A stretch of DNA of 64,000 nucleotides from Shewanella electrica (GCF_022321485.1 NZ_JAKOGG010000002.1:248001-312000), one strand, 5' to 3'; positions 25,656-34,876 are shown, numbered from the stretch's first letter. A program made the numbers and translations. The notes: generated by a model not told the origin, from the letters alone.

Positions 25656-27010
25656 TGAAGAAGTTAATCACCTCAGCATTAATCGCTGCTAGTTTCACTT
25701 TGACTGCAGGCATCGCTCACGCGGAAGACGCACCAAAGACCATTGATCAGTTGTTACAACAGATCAAAGTAGAACGTGCTAACCAAGGTAAAGTTAACGC
25801 TCAACGTGAAGCTGAATTTAAAGCGGAAAGCGGTGACAAAGCTGCTCTGTTGAAAAAAGAGAAAGACGCTCTTGCAGCAGAAACTAAGCGCGGTAAAGAC
25901 CTGAACCAAGCGTTTCTTGATAACGAACATAAAATCTCTCAGTTAGAAGCTGACCTGAAAACTGCTCAAGGTGACTTGGGCGAAATGTTCGGTGTTGTTA
26001 AAGGTGAAGCTGGCGATTTCGCTGGTAAGCTGATCAACTCAAACGTTAGCGCTCAGTTCCCTGGCCGTGACAAGTTCATCACTGAATTGGGCGCTCGTAA
26101 ACAGCTGCCTAAAATTGAAGAACTGGAAAAATTCTGGGAAGAAGAACTGTTCGAAATCACTCAAGGTGGCAAAGTTGTTAAATTCAACGCTGCTGTAACT
26201 GATATCGACGGTAACGTAGAAAACACCACTGTGACTCGTATCGGTGAGTTTAACCTTATCGCTAACGGTAAATATGTTGTGTGGAAGCCAGACTTGGGAA
26301 TCATCCAAGAATTGTCACAACAGCCTGATGGTTACGTTGTAAGCAGCGCCGCTGACTTCGAACAGACCTCTTCAGGTACAGCTAAAGTATACATCGATCC
26401 AGGTCGTGGTGCTTTGCTGAACATCTTTACTCAGAAAGCTAGCATTGAAGACCGTATCGAAGCTGGTGGTACCATCGGTTATATCATCATTATTCTGATG
26501 ATCTTCGGTCTGTTGATTGCCATCGAACGTCTGATCACGTTGACTATTGTTGCTGCTCGCGTTAAATCTCAAGCGAAACATGTTGATAAACCAGGTAACA
26601 ACCCACTGGGTCGTGTACTGAAAGTTTATGCAGAAAACAAAGATGTGGACGTTGAAACTCTTGAACTGAAACTCGACGAAGCCATTCTGAAAGAAACTCC
26701 AGCATTGGAAGCTCGTATCTCTATCATTAAAGTATTGGCAGCTATCGCACCTATGATGGGCCTGTTGGGTACTGTAACTGGTATGATTGCAACCTTCCAA
26801 AGTATCCAACTGTTCGGTACTGGTGATCCAAAACTGATGGCAGGTGGTATCTCTATGGCACTGGTAACTACCGTTGAAGGTCTGGTTGCAGCATTGCCAC
26901 TGATGTTAATGCACGCTGTTGTTGTTGCGCGTAGCAAGTCTGTTGTTCAAATCATTGAAGAACAAAGTGCAGGTATCATCGCGGAACACGCTGAGAAGAG
27001 GGCTGACTAA
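25655..27010 (+). CDS. ttpC: TtpC-like MotA/TolQ/ExbB protein with periplasmic N-terminus
   Basis: 451-aa ExbB-related protein. A signal peptide (about 1-23, IAHA) and a roughly 240-residue periplasmic, partly coiled domain precede a MotA/TolQ/ExbB channel domain. The first membrane helix is GYIIIILMIFGLLIAIERL, and two C-terminal helices follow from APMMGLLGTVTGMIATFQ. The same layout defines TtpC, shown in Vibrio anguillarum to be essential for TonB2-dependent iron uptake. It is second of six coupled genes. It resembles ExbB2 in the channel region only. Confidence 0.88.
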   Translation: MKKLITSALIAASFTLTAGIAHAEDAPKTIDQLLQQIKVERANQGKVNAQREAEFKAESGDKAALLKKEKDALAAETKRGKDLNQAFLDNEHKISQLEADLKTAQGDLGEMFGVVKGEAGDFAGKLINSNVSAQFPGRDKFITELGARKQLPKIEELEKFWEEELFEITQGGKVVKFNAAVTDIDGNVENTTVTRIGEFNLIANGKYVVWKPDLGIIQELSQQPDGYVVSSAADFEQTSSGTAKVYIDPGRGALLNIFTQKASIEDRIEAGGTIGYIIIILMIFGLLIAIERLITLTIVAARVKSQAKHVDKPGNNPLGRVLKVYAENKDVDVETLELKLDEAILKETPALEARISIIKVLAAIAPMMGLLGTVTGMIATFQSIQLFGTGDPKLMAGGISMALVTTVEGLVAALPLMLMHAVVVARSKSVVQIIEEQSAGIIAEHAEKRAD

Positions 27011-27537
27011 TGATGCTATTCCTGATGGACATTTGGGATGCCGTCAGGGGCTTCATGGCTGCCGGGGGCGACGTCCTTTGGTTAGTAGCATTGGTGCTGT
27101 TCCTCATGTGGGTAATGATGTTAGAACGCTATTGGTATATCTCTTTTGTTGTACCAAAAGAGCACAAAGCGATCGTTGCCTCGTGGATGGCCAGGGATGA
27201 ACGTCATTCTTGGTACGCTCAGCGCATCCGTGAAGCTTGGGTATCCCAAGCGAAACAAGATATGAATGCACGTATGCTGATTATCAAAACCTTAGTAGCT
27301 ATCTGTCCGATGATTGGTCTGTTAGGTACAGTTACAGGTATGATTTCAGTGTTCGATGTGATGGCGACTCAGGGCACAAGTAATGCCCGTTTGATGGCCG
27401 CTGGTATTTCATTAGCAACAATGCCTACTTTGGCAGGTATGGTTGCAGCGCTGTCTGGTGTGTTCTTTAGCACACGTCTGGACTCGAAAATGAAAATCCG
27501 TTTAGAGCGTCTCAAAGACAAGTTGCCTCAGCATTAA
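27010..27537 (+). CDS. exbB2: ExbB2, proton-channel subunit of the TonB2 system
   Basis: MotA/TolQ/ExbB-family inner-membrane protein (175 aa) with three hydrophobic helices: LWLVALVLFLMWVMMLERYW near 24-43, CPMIGLLGTVTGMISVF near 98-114, and a third near 130-155. It forms the proton channel with ExbD2 that energises TonB2. The start ATG shares one base with the ttpC stop. It is the short ExbB type (E. coli ExbB is 244 aa), typical of TonB2 clusters. Confidence 0.92.
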   Translation: MMLFLMDIWDAVRGFMAAGGDVLWLVALVLFLMWVMMLERYWYISFVVPKEHKAIVASWMARDERHSWYAQRIREAWVSQAKQDMNARMLIIKTLVAICPMIGLLGTVTGMISVFDVMATQGTSNARLMAAGISLATMPTLAGMVAALSGVFFSTRLDSKMKIRLERLKDKLPQH

Positions 27538-27550
27538 AGAGAGATTGAAC

Positions 27551-27955
27551 ATGGCACGTAAAAAGCATTCAAGTGTAGATGAAGAAGCTCAAGTTGACAT
27601 GACTCCGATGTTGGACATCGTGTTCATCATGCTGATCTTCTTTATCGTGACAACATCGTTTGTTAAGCCTTCAGGTCTTGACTATAACAAGCCTCAAGCT
27701 TCTCAAGCGACGTCAAAACCATCTGCCAATATTTTCATCGGTGTTAGCAAAAACGGCACCATCATGATGGAAAATCGGTTGGTTGATATTGAACGTGTTT
27801 CCGCTAACGTTGAACGTATGTTGGCCGAAGCTCCGGAAGCCGCAGTACTTATCCAAGCCGATAAAGAAGCTCAACATGGTTTAGTTATCAAAGTGATGGA
27901 TCAAGTTAAAGCTGCAGGCGTTGATAAAATTTCGGTATCAGCGGGGAAAGACTAA
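27551..27955 (+). CDS. exbD2: ExbD2, proton-channel subunit of the TonB2 system
   Basis: ExbD/TolR-family protein (134 aa). The start is the ATG at 27551; the frame is open from a TTG two codons earlier. A cytoplasmic N-terminus leads to one membrane helix with the key proton-carrying Asp in VDMTPMLDIVFIMLIFFIVT (about 17-36), then a periplasmic domain ending in ADKEAQHGLVIKVMDQVKAAG. It partners ExbB2. The tonB2 gene begins 2 bp after the stop. Confidence 0.93.
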   Translation: MARKKHSSVDEEAQVDMTPMLDIVFIMLIFFIVTTSFVKPSGLDYNKPQASQATSKPSANIFIGVSKNGTIMMENRLVDIERVSANVERMLAEAPEAAVLIQADKEAQHGLVIKVMDQVKAAGVDKISVSAGKD

Positions 27956-27957
27956 TT

Positions 27958-28572
27958 ATGTTTAGAGCACTAGTATCGATCATTATTGGTGCTGCTGTGA
28001 CATTTGGTCTGTTCTGGTTTATGGCTAGTCTAGTAGGTGGCGGCGCAAAACGCGCCGACACCTCTGATGAGACGCCAGTTATCGAGATCACAATGGATAG
28101 GCAGGACAGTAAGGCCCAAGAAAAACCTAGGGATCCACCAAAGCCGCCACCACCACCGGAGAAGCCGCCTGAGTTGGACAATACTCCGCCAGATTCAAAC
28201 ACTGATATCAATACAACGATGTCATTCAATCTTGGTGGTGTTCAAACTGGTGGCCCTAGCACTGGGTTTAAACTGGGTAACATGATGACACGTGATGGAG
28301 ACGCAACTCCTATCGTGCGTATTGAGCCTCAGTATCCAATTGCAGCAGCTCGTGATGGTAAAGAAGGTTGGGTACAACTTAGCTTTACTATTAACGAAAT
28401 TGGTGGTGTTGATGATGTAGAAGTTATCAATGCCGAACCACGTCGTATTTTTGACCGTGAAGCAATTCGTGCACTGCGTAAGTGGAAGTACAAGCCAAAA
28501 ATCGTTGACGGTAAAGCTGTTAAGCAGCCTGGTATGACTGTTCAACTCGACTTTAAACTGAACAAAGGGTAA
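27958..28572 (+). CDS. tonB2: TonB2 energy-transducing protein
   Basis: TonB-family protein (204 aa). An N-terminal inner-membrane anchor (about 5-27) is followed by a Pro/Glu/Lys-rich periplasmic spacer (about 58-75), then the C-terminal TonB domain beginning at PIVRIEPQYPIAAARDGKEG (about 116-135) and including REAIRALRKWKYKPK. The spacer is short, as in other TonB2 proteins. It transmits the proton-motive force to outer-membrane receptors, most simply the one at 19712 and perhaps the Fur-box receptor at 49783. Confidence 0.93.
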   Translation: MFRALVSIIIGAAVTFGLFWFMASLVGGGAKRADTSDETPVIEITMDRQDSKAQEKPRDPPKPPPPPEKPPELDNTPPDSNTDINTTMSFNLGGVQTGGPSTGFKLGNMMTRDGDATPIVRIEPQYPIAAARDGKEGWVQLSFTINEIGGVDDVEVINAEPRRIFDREAIRALRKWKYKPKIVDGKAVKQPGMTVQLDFKLNKG

Positions 28573-28581
28573 GGGGGAAGC

Positions 28582-29811
28582 ATGCGTAAGGTAAGTATCC
28601 TTGCAGCAGCAATGCTGTTGACCTTTACCGGTAGTGCATTGGCTGCTGACAAATGTCCGATTGACCAACGTCAATCAAAAGCAGTTGGCGAAAGCACTGG
28701 TCGTAAAGTTCAAAAGTCGTTTGAAGCATATCAAGCGGGTAACCTAGATGAAGCGATCACAGTGCTACTTGAAGCCGCACCAAAAGGCGAGTTCGATGTA
28801 GCATATGTATCGCGTATGCTGGGTAACTTCTACGCAGAAAAAGGTCAGATGGATAAAGCCATCAAGTATCTCAAAACTGCTGTAGACGCCGATGTTCTGG
28901 GTGGTGTTGACCACGCCGGTACTCTTCGGTTGTATGCCGACTTGCTGTTGCAAGAGAAAAAGTACAAAGAAGCGATCAGCTATTACCGTAAATGGATGGC
29001 ATTTACCTGTAAAACTGACGTCACCGTTTATAAGCGTATGGCTGTCTCATACACTGAGTTAGAGCAGTGGAACGATGCGCTGAAGACGATTGACGAAGGT
29101 ATTAAGCTGGCAGAGACTCCAGATAAAGGCTTGTACCAGCTGAAATTTACTGCTTTGTTCCAAATGAAGAAGTATAAAGAAGCTGTTAAAGTTCTTGAAA
29201 TTACGGTGCCTTTGTTCCCTGACGACAAGCGTCTATGGGTGCAGTTGGCTCAGCTGTATATTCTGACGGAAGATATGGATTCTGCGCTGGAAACGTATGA
29301 AATTGCATACGATGCTGGCTTCTTAGAGACTGGCGATAATATTGTGCGTTTGTCACAGTTGTTGGCCTCTAAAGGTTCTCCATATCGCGGCGCTAAAATT
29401 CTAGAAAAGCATATTAAGAGTGGTCTCGTTAAAAGCGACGAGAAAAATCTGAGCATGCTAGCAGGATTTTTCCATCAAGCGAAAGAGCTGAAGGAAGCGG
29501 CAGAGTACTATGGTAAAGCTGCTGATATTAGTAAGAGCGGCAAGCTGTATTTGAAACAGGGACGTATTTTGTCTCTTGATCAAAAGTACTCAGCTGCAGT
29601 TCCAGTGTTGAAACAAGCGTTGGATGCCGGCTTGGATAATCCAGGCGAAGCACAGTTTGAGTTGGCACTGGCATATCTTAACCTTAAGAACCTGAAAGCG
29701 GCTTATAGCTATGCAGAGCAGGCTTCTAAGGATAAGAAAACCGCTAAGTCAGCTAACAGCTACCTTTCTTATATCAAAGAAAAGGCGAGACTCTCTAAAG
29801 TTTCTCTATAA
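28582..29811 (+). CDS. Secreted TPR protein of the TonB2 operon
   Basis: 409-aa protein with a signal peptide (about 1-22, GSALA) and a chain of about nine TPR helices, for example DVAYVSRMLGNFYAEKGQMD, YKEAISYYRKWMAF and LWVQLAQLYILTEDMDSALE. TPR proteins of this kind end TonB2 operons in Shewanella and Vibrio and probably organise protein contacts in the periplasm. It begins 9 bp after tonB2, and a strong terminator follows. Confidence 0.85.
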   Translation: MRKVSILAAAMLLTFTGSALAADKCPIDQRQSKAVGESTGRKVQKSFEAYQAGNLDEAITVLLEAAPKGEFDVAYVSRMLGNFYAEKGQMDKAIKYLKTAVDADVLGGVDHAGTLRLYADLLLQEKKYKEAISYYRKWMAFTCKTDVTVYKRMAVSYTELEQWNDALKTIDEGIKLAETPDKGLYQLKFTALFQMKKYKEAVKVLEITVPLFPDDKRLWVQLAQLYILTEDMDSALETYEIAYDAGFLETGDNIVRLSQLLASKGSPYRGAKILEKHIKSGLVKSDEKNLSMLAGFFHQAKELKEAAEYYGKAADISKSGKLYLKQGRILSLDQKYSAAVPVLKQALDAGLDNPGEAQFELALAYLNLKNLKAAYSYAEQASKDKKTAKSANSYLSYIKEKARLSKVSL

Positions 29812-29827
29812 CTGATTAGTGCTTATT

Positions 29828-29854
29828 AAAAAGCCCCTTAATTGGGGCTTTTTT
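29828..29854 (+). terminator. Terminator of the TonB2 operon
   Basis: AAAAAGCCCC (29828-29837) pairs with GGGGCTTTTTT (29844-29854) around TTAATT. The perfect stem with a T run is a textbook intrinsic terminator. Confidence 0.92.
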
Positions 29855-30152
29855 ATGTCCAATAAGCAATCACAGTGATAGTGGCGATGGCTTTTTGAAG
29901 CACAGAGTCAGAGAAATTCTGTTCAATTACATGTTTCCCCAGACACTAAACCGCAGAAATTGCTTGGACTGTTTATCTTTGCTGTTTGTTGTGGCAACTG
30001 GCAGAGTCTGCCTTAGGTCAGGACGGTGATGTGCCATGTAGTTATTCTCCACCAACAGCAACTTACGCCAAATAAATTGGTCTCTATCGCTGGCCGAAGT
30101 GCACCGAAGAGGTATGCAAATAATTTATTTGTCATGCGGCCCCTGAGTGATC

Positions 30153-30704
30153 CTAATGAATTTTCTCAATCAAGCAGTCCTGATGTTGTTCTGCTTTTTT
30201 ATGCTTTTCCGGATGCAACAATAGGTCATCCACTGTCATAAATAACATTTCAGGCTTCAGTGATTTTTGCGGCTGGCAGATACATGCGACAATCTTGCTA
30301 TCGACACCGATGCCATGTTGTTGCATATAGCTGTTAGAAAAACTGTTCAGTTGCTCTCTTATGCGCTCAACGACAACCTTGGTGCCAGCATCATCGGTAT
30401 TAAACAGTCCAACTGCAAACGTGTTGCTGTTTAAGCGGGCAAGCATGTCGGTATTGCGCAGTAATCCTTGTTGGATGCTTTGTGTGTAGCTCTCGCGTAC
30501 ACTAGGTTCGGCGCTGTTTTCACACAGCTGTGGGTGAACATACAATAGCACTAAGGTTTGTTGGTCCCTTAGATGGCGAAACCATTCGCGGTGAAATACT
30601 TCCATAAAGTAAGCTTGGTTATACACACCAGTTTCTGGATCCCTGAAACCGGAATTATTAAATGAATAAATCATACCGGTTACCTGTTTACTAAGACCTT
30701 TCAA
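30153..30704 (-). CDS. Orphan degenerate GGDEF-domain protein
   Basis: 183-aa protein that is almost wholly one GGDEF-type fold. DPETGVYNQAYFMEVFHREW (22-41) matches the DxLTGLxNRxxF entry motif, but the active-site loop where GG[D/E]EF should be reads NSNTF (92-96) within DMLARLNSNTFAVGLF. It therefore cannot make cyclic di-GMP and no inhibitory RxxD site is evident. No membrane or sensor domain is visible. A second possible start is Met11. It is divergent from the DUF885 gene. It may bind a nucleotide or serve as a partner protein. Confidence 0.72.
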   Translation of the reverse strand: MKGLSKQVTGMIYSFNNSGFRDPETGVYNQAYFMEVFHREWFRHLRDQQTLVLLYVHPQLCENSAEPSVRESYTQSIQQGLLRNTDMLARLNSNTFAVGLFNTDDAGTKVVVERIREQLNSFSNSYMQQHGIGVDSKIVACICQPQKSLKPEMLFMTVDDLLLHPEKHKKAEQHQDCLIEKIH

Positions 30705-30752
30705 GTATAGTTTAGCTTTGTAAAGTGCAAGTCTTTTAGGAGAATGTTAATA

Positions 30753-32564
30753 ATGAAACTCGGATTATCGGCTATTTCACTGGCACTGTTGGTGAGCCTA
30801 GGCGGATGCAGTTCATCGAGTACTCAACCGGTCGCGCCTGATGCGGCTAAGGTCGTACAACAGCAATCAGTTGCCACGCAATACTTAGCTTTAGCTGATA
30901 AGTTCTTTAACGAGTACCTTAAGCTTGAGCCGATCTACGCCACTTTTGTTGGTGTGAATGACTACAATGCAGATTTCGGTGGAGATCTGACTGATGGTTA
31001 CTATCAGGCTCAGCATGAGTTAAACAGCCGCTATTTGCAGTTAGTGAAGCAAATTGATCGTGCCGCATTGCCAGCTGACTTGCAGCTAAGTTACGACATG
31101 TTTGTCTATGATCGACAAATCGCACTGCAAAATGAACAGTTCCCTAATAAACTACTGCCGATGACGCAGTTCTACAGTTCGGTTATCACGATGGTGCAAC
31201 TTGGCAGTGCCGAGAGTGCTCAGCCGTTTGCCACACTGCAAGACTATCAAAACTGGCATCAGCGCGTTAAAGGTTTTATCCGCTGGACTCAGTTAGCTCA
31301 GCAGCGTATGGATCAAGGCATTACACAACATGTCGTATTGCCTAAGGTTTTAGTGCAACGGATTATTCCGCAGTTGCGCGCCCAATTGGTGAGTCAGCCG
31401 CAAGACAGTATTTTTTATAATCCCATTAAGTCATTGCCAGCCAGCTTTTCAACTGATGAAAAGCAGCAGATCACCGCTGAATATAGCGCTATGATCCAAG
31501 ACGAGTTAGTGCCCGCGCTCAAAGCATTAGCCGATTATTTTGAGACCACCTATCTGCCCGCTGCACGTGATAGCGCAGGTTATTGGGACCTACCTAATGG
31601 CTTGGCGTGGTATCAGCAGCAAGCTAACTATCACACCACGACCACCATGTCGGTTGATGAGATCCATCAGATTGGCCTTCAAGAGGTCGCACGTATCCTC
31701 AAAGAGATGGATAAAGTTCGCCAGCAGGTAGGATTTAAAGGTGACTTGAAGGCATTCTTTGCATCATTACAGACTGAGCCGCAATACTTTTATGACACAC
31801 CTGCAGAGCTGATTAAAGGCTACGACGCGGTTAAAGCACGCATTAACAAGGTACTGCCGCAGTATTTTAACGTGATGCCAAAAGCTGACTACGTGGTTAA
31901 GCCCGTCGAGGCATTTCGTGAGCAATCGGCAGCAGGCGCATCTTATGACGCACCTGCCATTGACGGTAGTCGTCCCGGTATCTTTTATATCAATACTTAC
32001 AACTTACATGCTCAACCTAAGTGGGGGATGACGACATTGTCGTTGCACGAAGCGTCGCCTGGGCACCACTTCCAAATTTCGATTAAGCAAGAGCTGGAGC
32101 ATATTCCGCAATTCCAACGTTTCGGTGGTTACACGGCGTTTGAAGAAGGCTGGGCGTTATATGCAGAATACTTGGGTATCGAGATGGGCGTGTTTAACGA
32201 TCCATATCAGTACTTTGGCAAACTGTCAGATGAGATGCTACGCGCTATGCGGCTAGTGGTTGATACTGGCATGCATGCAAAACATTGGACACGCGAGCAA
32301 GCCATTCAGTATATGAAAGATAACTCGCCGCTGGCGGAAAGCGACATCATTGCCGAAGTGGAACGTTATATGGCGCTCCCCGGACAGGCGCTATCATACA
32401 AAGTCGGCCAGTTGAAAATACTGTCGCTGCGCCATAAAGCAGAGCAGGCGCTAGGTGATAAATTTGATTTGAAAGCTTTCCATGATCAGCTGTTAACCAC
32501 CGGTTCACTGCCGTTAGCGGTGATGGAAGATAAAATCGACCGCTGGATTGCTGCACAGCAGTAA
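30753..32564 (+). CDS. DUF885 lipoprotein, probable zinc metallopeptidase
   Basis: 603-aa lipoprotein. The ATG at 30753 is chosen because GGAG lies ten bases ahead; the in-frame ATG at 30744 is too close to it. The lipobox LGGC is in the first 22 residues. The DUF885 family carries a gluzincin-like site: HEASPGHHFQ (about 431-440) gives the two zinc His and the catalytic Glu, and EEGWALYAEYLG (about 463) gives the third ligand. Related secreted proteins have been described as carboxypeptidase- or aminopeptidase-like enzymes; the substrate is not known here. It is followed by a terminator. Confidence 0.85.
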   Translation: MKLGLSAISLALLVSLGGCSSSSTQPVAPDAAKVVQQQSVATQYLALADKFFNEYLKLEPIYATFVGVNDYNADFGGDLTDGYYQAQHELNSRYLQLVKQIDRAALPADLQLSYDMFVYDRQIALQNEQFPNKLLPMTQFYSSVITMVQLGSAESAQPFATLQDYQNWHQRVKGFIRWTQLAQQRMDQGITQHVVLPKVLVQRIIPQLRAQLVSQPQDSIFYNPIKSLPASFSTDEKQQITAEYSAMIQDELVPALKALADYFETTYLPAARDSAGYWDLPNGLAWYQQQANYHTTTTMSVDEIHQIGLQEVARILKEMDKVRQQVGFKGDLKAFFASLQTEPQYFYDTPAELIKGYDAVKARINKVLPQYFNVMPKADYVVKPVEAFREQSAAGASYDAPAIDGSRPGIFYINTYNLHAQPKWGMTTLSLHEASPGHHFQISIKQELEHIPQFQRFGGYTAFEEGWALYAEYLGIEMGVFNDPYQYFGKLSDEMLRAMRLVVDTGMHAKHWTREQAIQYMKDNSPLAESDIIAEVERYMALPGQALSYKVGQLKILSLRHKAEQALGDKFDLKAFHDQLLTTGSLPLAVMEDKIDRWIAAQQ

Positions 32565-32580
32565 TTGAGTGATTCTTGTT

Positions 32581-32605
32581 AAACGCCGTCTTCAGACGGC
32601 GTTTT
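32581..32605 (+). terminator. Terminator after the DUF885 gene
   Basis: AAACGCCGTC (32581-32590) pairs perfectly with GACGGCGTTT (32595-32604) around a four-base loop, followed by T. Confidence 0.88.
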
Positions 32606-32677
32606 GCTATCTAACGCTTCTGCCTTCGATGTGTTATCGTCAAACATTGCAATGACTTACAAGGATGAAAATGGGTA

Positions 32678-33265
32678 ATGACTAAGTCAACCGCGGCCAG
32701 TATCTCATCAATGCATGCACCGACAAGTGCGCTGATAACTACTGAACGTCTTACGTTACGACTGATGCTGCCGCAGGACTGGCCATTCTATCTGAGGCTA
32801 AACAGCGATCCATACATCAACCGTTATATCCGCGATGTGGAAGATGAATCGATTTTGCAGCAAAAATTCACCGTCCGAAGCCATTGTGAGGATTTCTTTG
32901 CTGGTGACTGGTTATCACTCACTATTGAGTTAAACGGCGCAGCAGTGGGTTTGATGGGCTTATGTTGTATCGACAACGAACTGATGCACGCCGAAGTCGG
33001 TTATCTGTTGGCGCCGGAAGCGGAAGGCCAAGGGATCGCCACCGAAGCATTGCAAGCGCTCGCCGCCTATGCCTTAAGCCATTATCCGCTGCATAAATTG
33101 GTGGGGCGTTGCGTCAACGGCAATATCGCCTCGGCGCGTGTGCTTGAGAAGTGTGGTTTTCAGCTTGAGGGCATTTTGCGTCATAACCACCGTATTGCGG
33201 GTTGCTGGTGTGATGATCGTTATTATGGTTTATTGGCCGATGACGTGATGGCTGTTAACGCTTGA
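32678..33265 (+). CDS. RimJ/RimL-type GNAT N-acetyltransferase
   Basis: GNAT-family protein (195 aa). The start LITTERLTLRLMLPQDWPFY is typical of RimJ/RimL-like enzymes. The acetyl-CoA-binding loop is in EAEGQGIATEALQALAAYAL (about 112-131), and RCVNGNIASARVLEKCGFQLEG is the expected C-terminal block. The N-terminal 18 residues (to the Met of MHAPT) are weakly supported, and a start at that second Met is possible. The acceptor (ribosomal protein, other protein or small molecule) cannot be predicted. Just upstream, a six-codon ATG frame (MKMGND) ends over the start codon and might couple translation. Confidence 0.85.
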   Translation: MTKSTAASISSMHAPTSALITTERLTLRLMLPQDWPFYLRLNSDPYINRYIRDVEDESILQQKFTVRSHCEDFFAGDWLSLTIELNGAAVGLMGLCCIDNELMHAEVGYLLAPEAEGQGIATEALQALAAYALSHYPLHKLVGRCVNGNIASARVLEKCGFQLEGILRHNHRIAGCWCDDRYYGLLADDVMAVNA

Positions 33266-33307
33266 GATTGCTATAATCGGCGCAATTTTTCCAAGTGGAC
33301 ATGTGTT

Positions 33308-33949
33308 GTGGCGACTGAATTTAAACTTCGCGCTGACGAAGAGTTTATCGAATTATACAAAATCCTCAAAGCGGAAGGTTTATGCCAAGATGGTGCACAA
33401 GCCAAAATCGCAGTAGCGGATGGGCAAGTCATCGTCAATGGTGAAGTTGAAACCCGTAAGCGCAAAAAAATCTATGCCGGTGATACCGTAGTATTTGCTG
33501 GCGAAACTATTGTGGTGGTGGCCGAAGCGGGCCAAGCTACAACAACCGAGGCAACAGAGATGCAATTTCCTGCTGATGATAACGGCCAAATGCTGCAAGC
33601 CATGGTCGATGCTGGTATGGATTTAACTAAATCAATGGATATCGACTTCTTCTTAGTCTTTGATGAACGCAGCGATGCCGAGTCTGTGCTAGAAGATCTG
33701 ACCGCTAAAAACGACAGTGTTGATTTGGAACTGCAGTTTAACGAAGAAGTCGAAAAGTGGGAGATTATTGCCTGCTACCACATGGTGCCTGAATATAACG
33801 CCATTCTTGCCAAAGAAACTGAGCTAAACAACTTTGCTGGTGAATTTGATGGCATGACGGATGGTTGGGGCGTGATGCAGCATCAAGACGGCGACGATTT
33901 CGCTGGTGATGAGGACGAGCATGAATGTGATGAACATTGTCATCACTGA
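33308..33949 (+). CDS. YbcJ-like S4 domain fused to RraB-like domain
   Basis: A two-domain protein (213 aa) in one uninterrupted frame. Residues about 3-72 match YbcJ, a small S4-like RNA-binding protein: GAQAKIAVADGQVIVNGEVE, then TRKRKKIYAGDTVVFAG. Residues about 86-190 match RraB, the protein inhibitor of RNase E: FPADDNGQMLQAMVDAGMDL, KWEIIACYHMVPEY and EFDGMTDGWGVMQ, followed by the usual acidic tail, here ending in HECDEHCHH. In E. coli the two are separate genes. The start is GTG at 33308 (GTG GCG ACT GAA, matching the MAT start of YbcJ). The fusion would combine RNA binding with RNase E control. Confidence 0.85.
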   Translation: MATEFKLRADEEFIELYKILKAEGLCQDGAQAKIAVADGQVIVNGEVETRKRKKIYAGDTVVFAGETIVVVAEAGQATTTEATEMQFPADDNGQMLQAMVDAGMDLTKSMDIDFFLVFDERSDAESVLEDLTAKNDSVDLELQFNEEVEKWEIIACYHMVPEYNAILAKETELNNFAGEFDGMTDGWGVMQHQDGDDFAGDEDEHECDEHCHH

Positions 33950-33965
33950 TCTTTGCATGTTGATT

Positions 33966-33989
33966 AAGCCACCTGCGGGTGGCTTTTTT
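33966..33989 (+). terminator. Terminator after the YbcJ-RraB fusion gene
   Basis: AAGCCACC (33966-33973) pairs with GGTGGCTT (33978-33985) around a four-base loop, followed by T residues. Confidence 0.88.
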
Positions 33990-34066
33990 ATGAGTTAACC
34001 CTTTGCCTTTTATATAGAAAACCTCTCTAATACCGATTCCCCACACGTTAAAAAATTGTGCCGTAA

Positions 34067-34843
34067 ATGGATATAGAACTGACGTTACAACTGGTGCTAG
34101 TGCTGTTCGCCGTGGCTTTTGTCGCCGGCTTTATTGACTCGATTGCTGGTGGCGGTGGCTTGATCACCATCCCCGCGTTGATGTGGATTGGCTTGCCGCC
34201 CGCTGCTGCGCTAGCTACCAACAAACTGCAAGCGTGTGGCGGCAGTTTTTTTGCCAGTTGGTATTTTGTCCGCAAAGGCATGGTGGAGCTGAAACAGATG
34301 AAGCTGGCCATCGTCTGCGCCTTAGTTGGCTCTGCGGTTGGCACCATTGCTGTGCAATCAGTGGATGGCAGTGTGTTGAAGCTGTTACTGCCGTTTCTGA
34401 TCCTCGCCATCGGCGGCTATTTTCTGTTTTCGAAAAAGATTTCTGACACTGACAGCGCCCGGGTACTTAGCCCGCGGGCATTTGCTTTCACCGTTGGCCT
34501 CGGCGTGGGCGTATACGATGGTTTCTTTGGCCCCGGTACTGGCAGTTTTTTCGCGCTAGGATTCGTGACGCTGGCAGGATACGGCATCGCTAAAGCCACC
34601 GCACACGCCAAGGTGATGAACTTTGCCACCAATATCTCCTCGCTGCTGTTCTTTACCCTCGGCGGCAAAGTGGTGTGGAGCATGGGGCTAATCATGTTGG
34701 CCGGGCAGGGGCTGGGCGCCACCTTAGGTTCGCGTTTGGTGCTCACCAAAGGCACTAAGCTTATCAAACCGTTAGTGGTCACCATGTCGTTGTTGATGAG
34801 TGTTAAACTACTGGCCGAGCATTACCATTTTTATCCGCTGTAA
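34067..34843 (+). CDS. TSUP (YfcA-like) family permease
   Basis: Inner-membrane permease (258 aa) with the TauE/SafE duplicated layout: AGFIDSIAGGGGLITIPALM (about 20-39) and GVYDGFFGPGTGSFFALGF (about 148-166). About eight hydrophobic helices are seen. It resembles E. coli YfcA more than the other TSUP protein here (13988-14758), which shares only the family motifs. The substrate is unknown. It ends 33 bp before sbcD and may be transcribed with it. Confidence 0.9.
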   Translation: MDIELTLQLVLVLFAVAFVAGFIDSIAGGGGLITIPALMWIGLPPAAALATNKLQACGGSFFASWYFVRKGMVELKQMKLAIVCALVGSAVGTIAVQSVDGSVLKLLLPFLILAIGGYFLFSKKISDTDSARVLSPRAFAFTVGLGVGVYDGFFGPGTGSFFALGFVTLAGYGIAKATAHAKVMNFATNISSLLFFTLGGKVVWSMGLIMLAGQGLGATLGSRLVLTKGTKLIKPLVVTMSLLMSVKLLAEHYHFYPL

Positions 34844-34876
34844 TTGGCAGCGTCAGCATAAGGAAACGATGCAGCA

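Noticed and set aside
30026-30241. Plus-strand open frame between the TonB2 terminator and the GGDEF gene
   Set aside because: Overlaps the GGDEF gene on the other strand, no ribosome site and no protein-like pattern; 29855-30152 appears empty.
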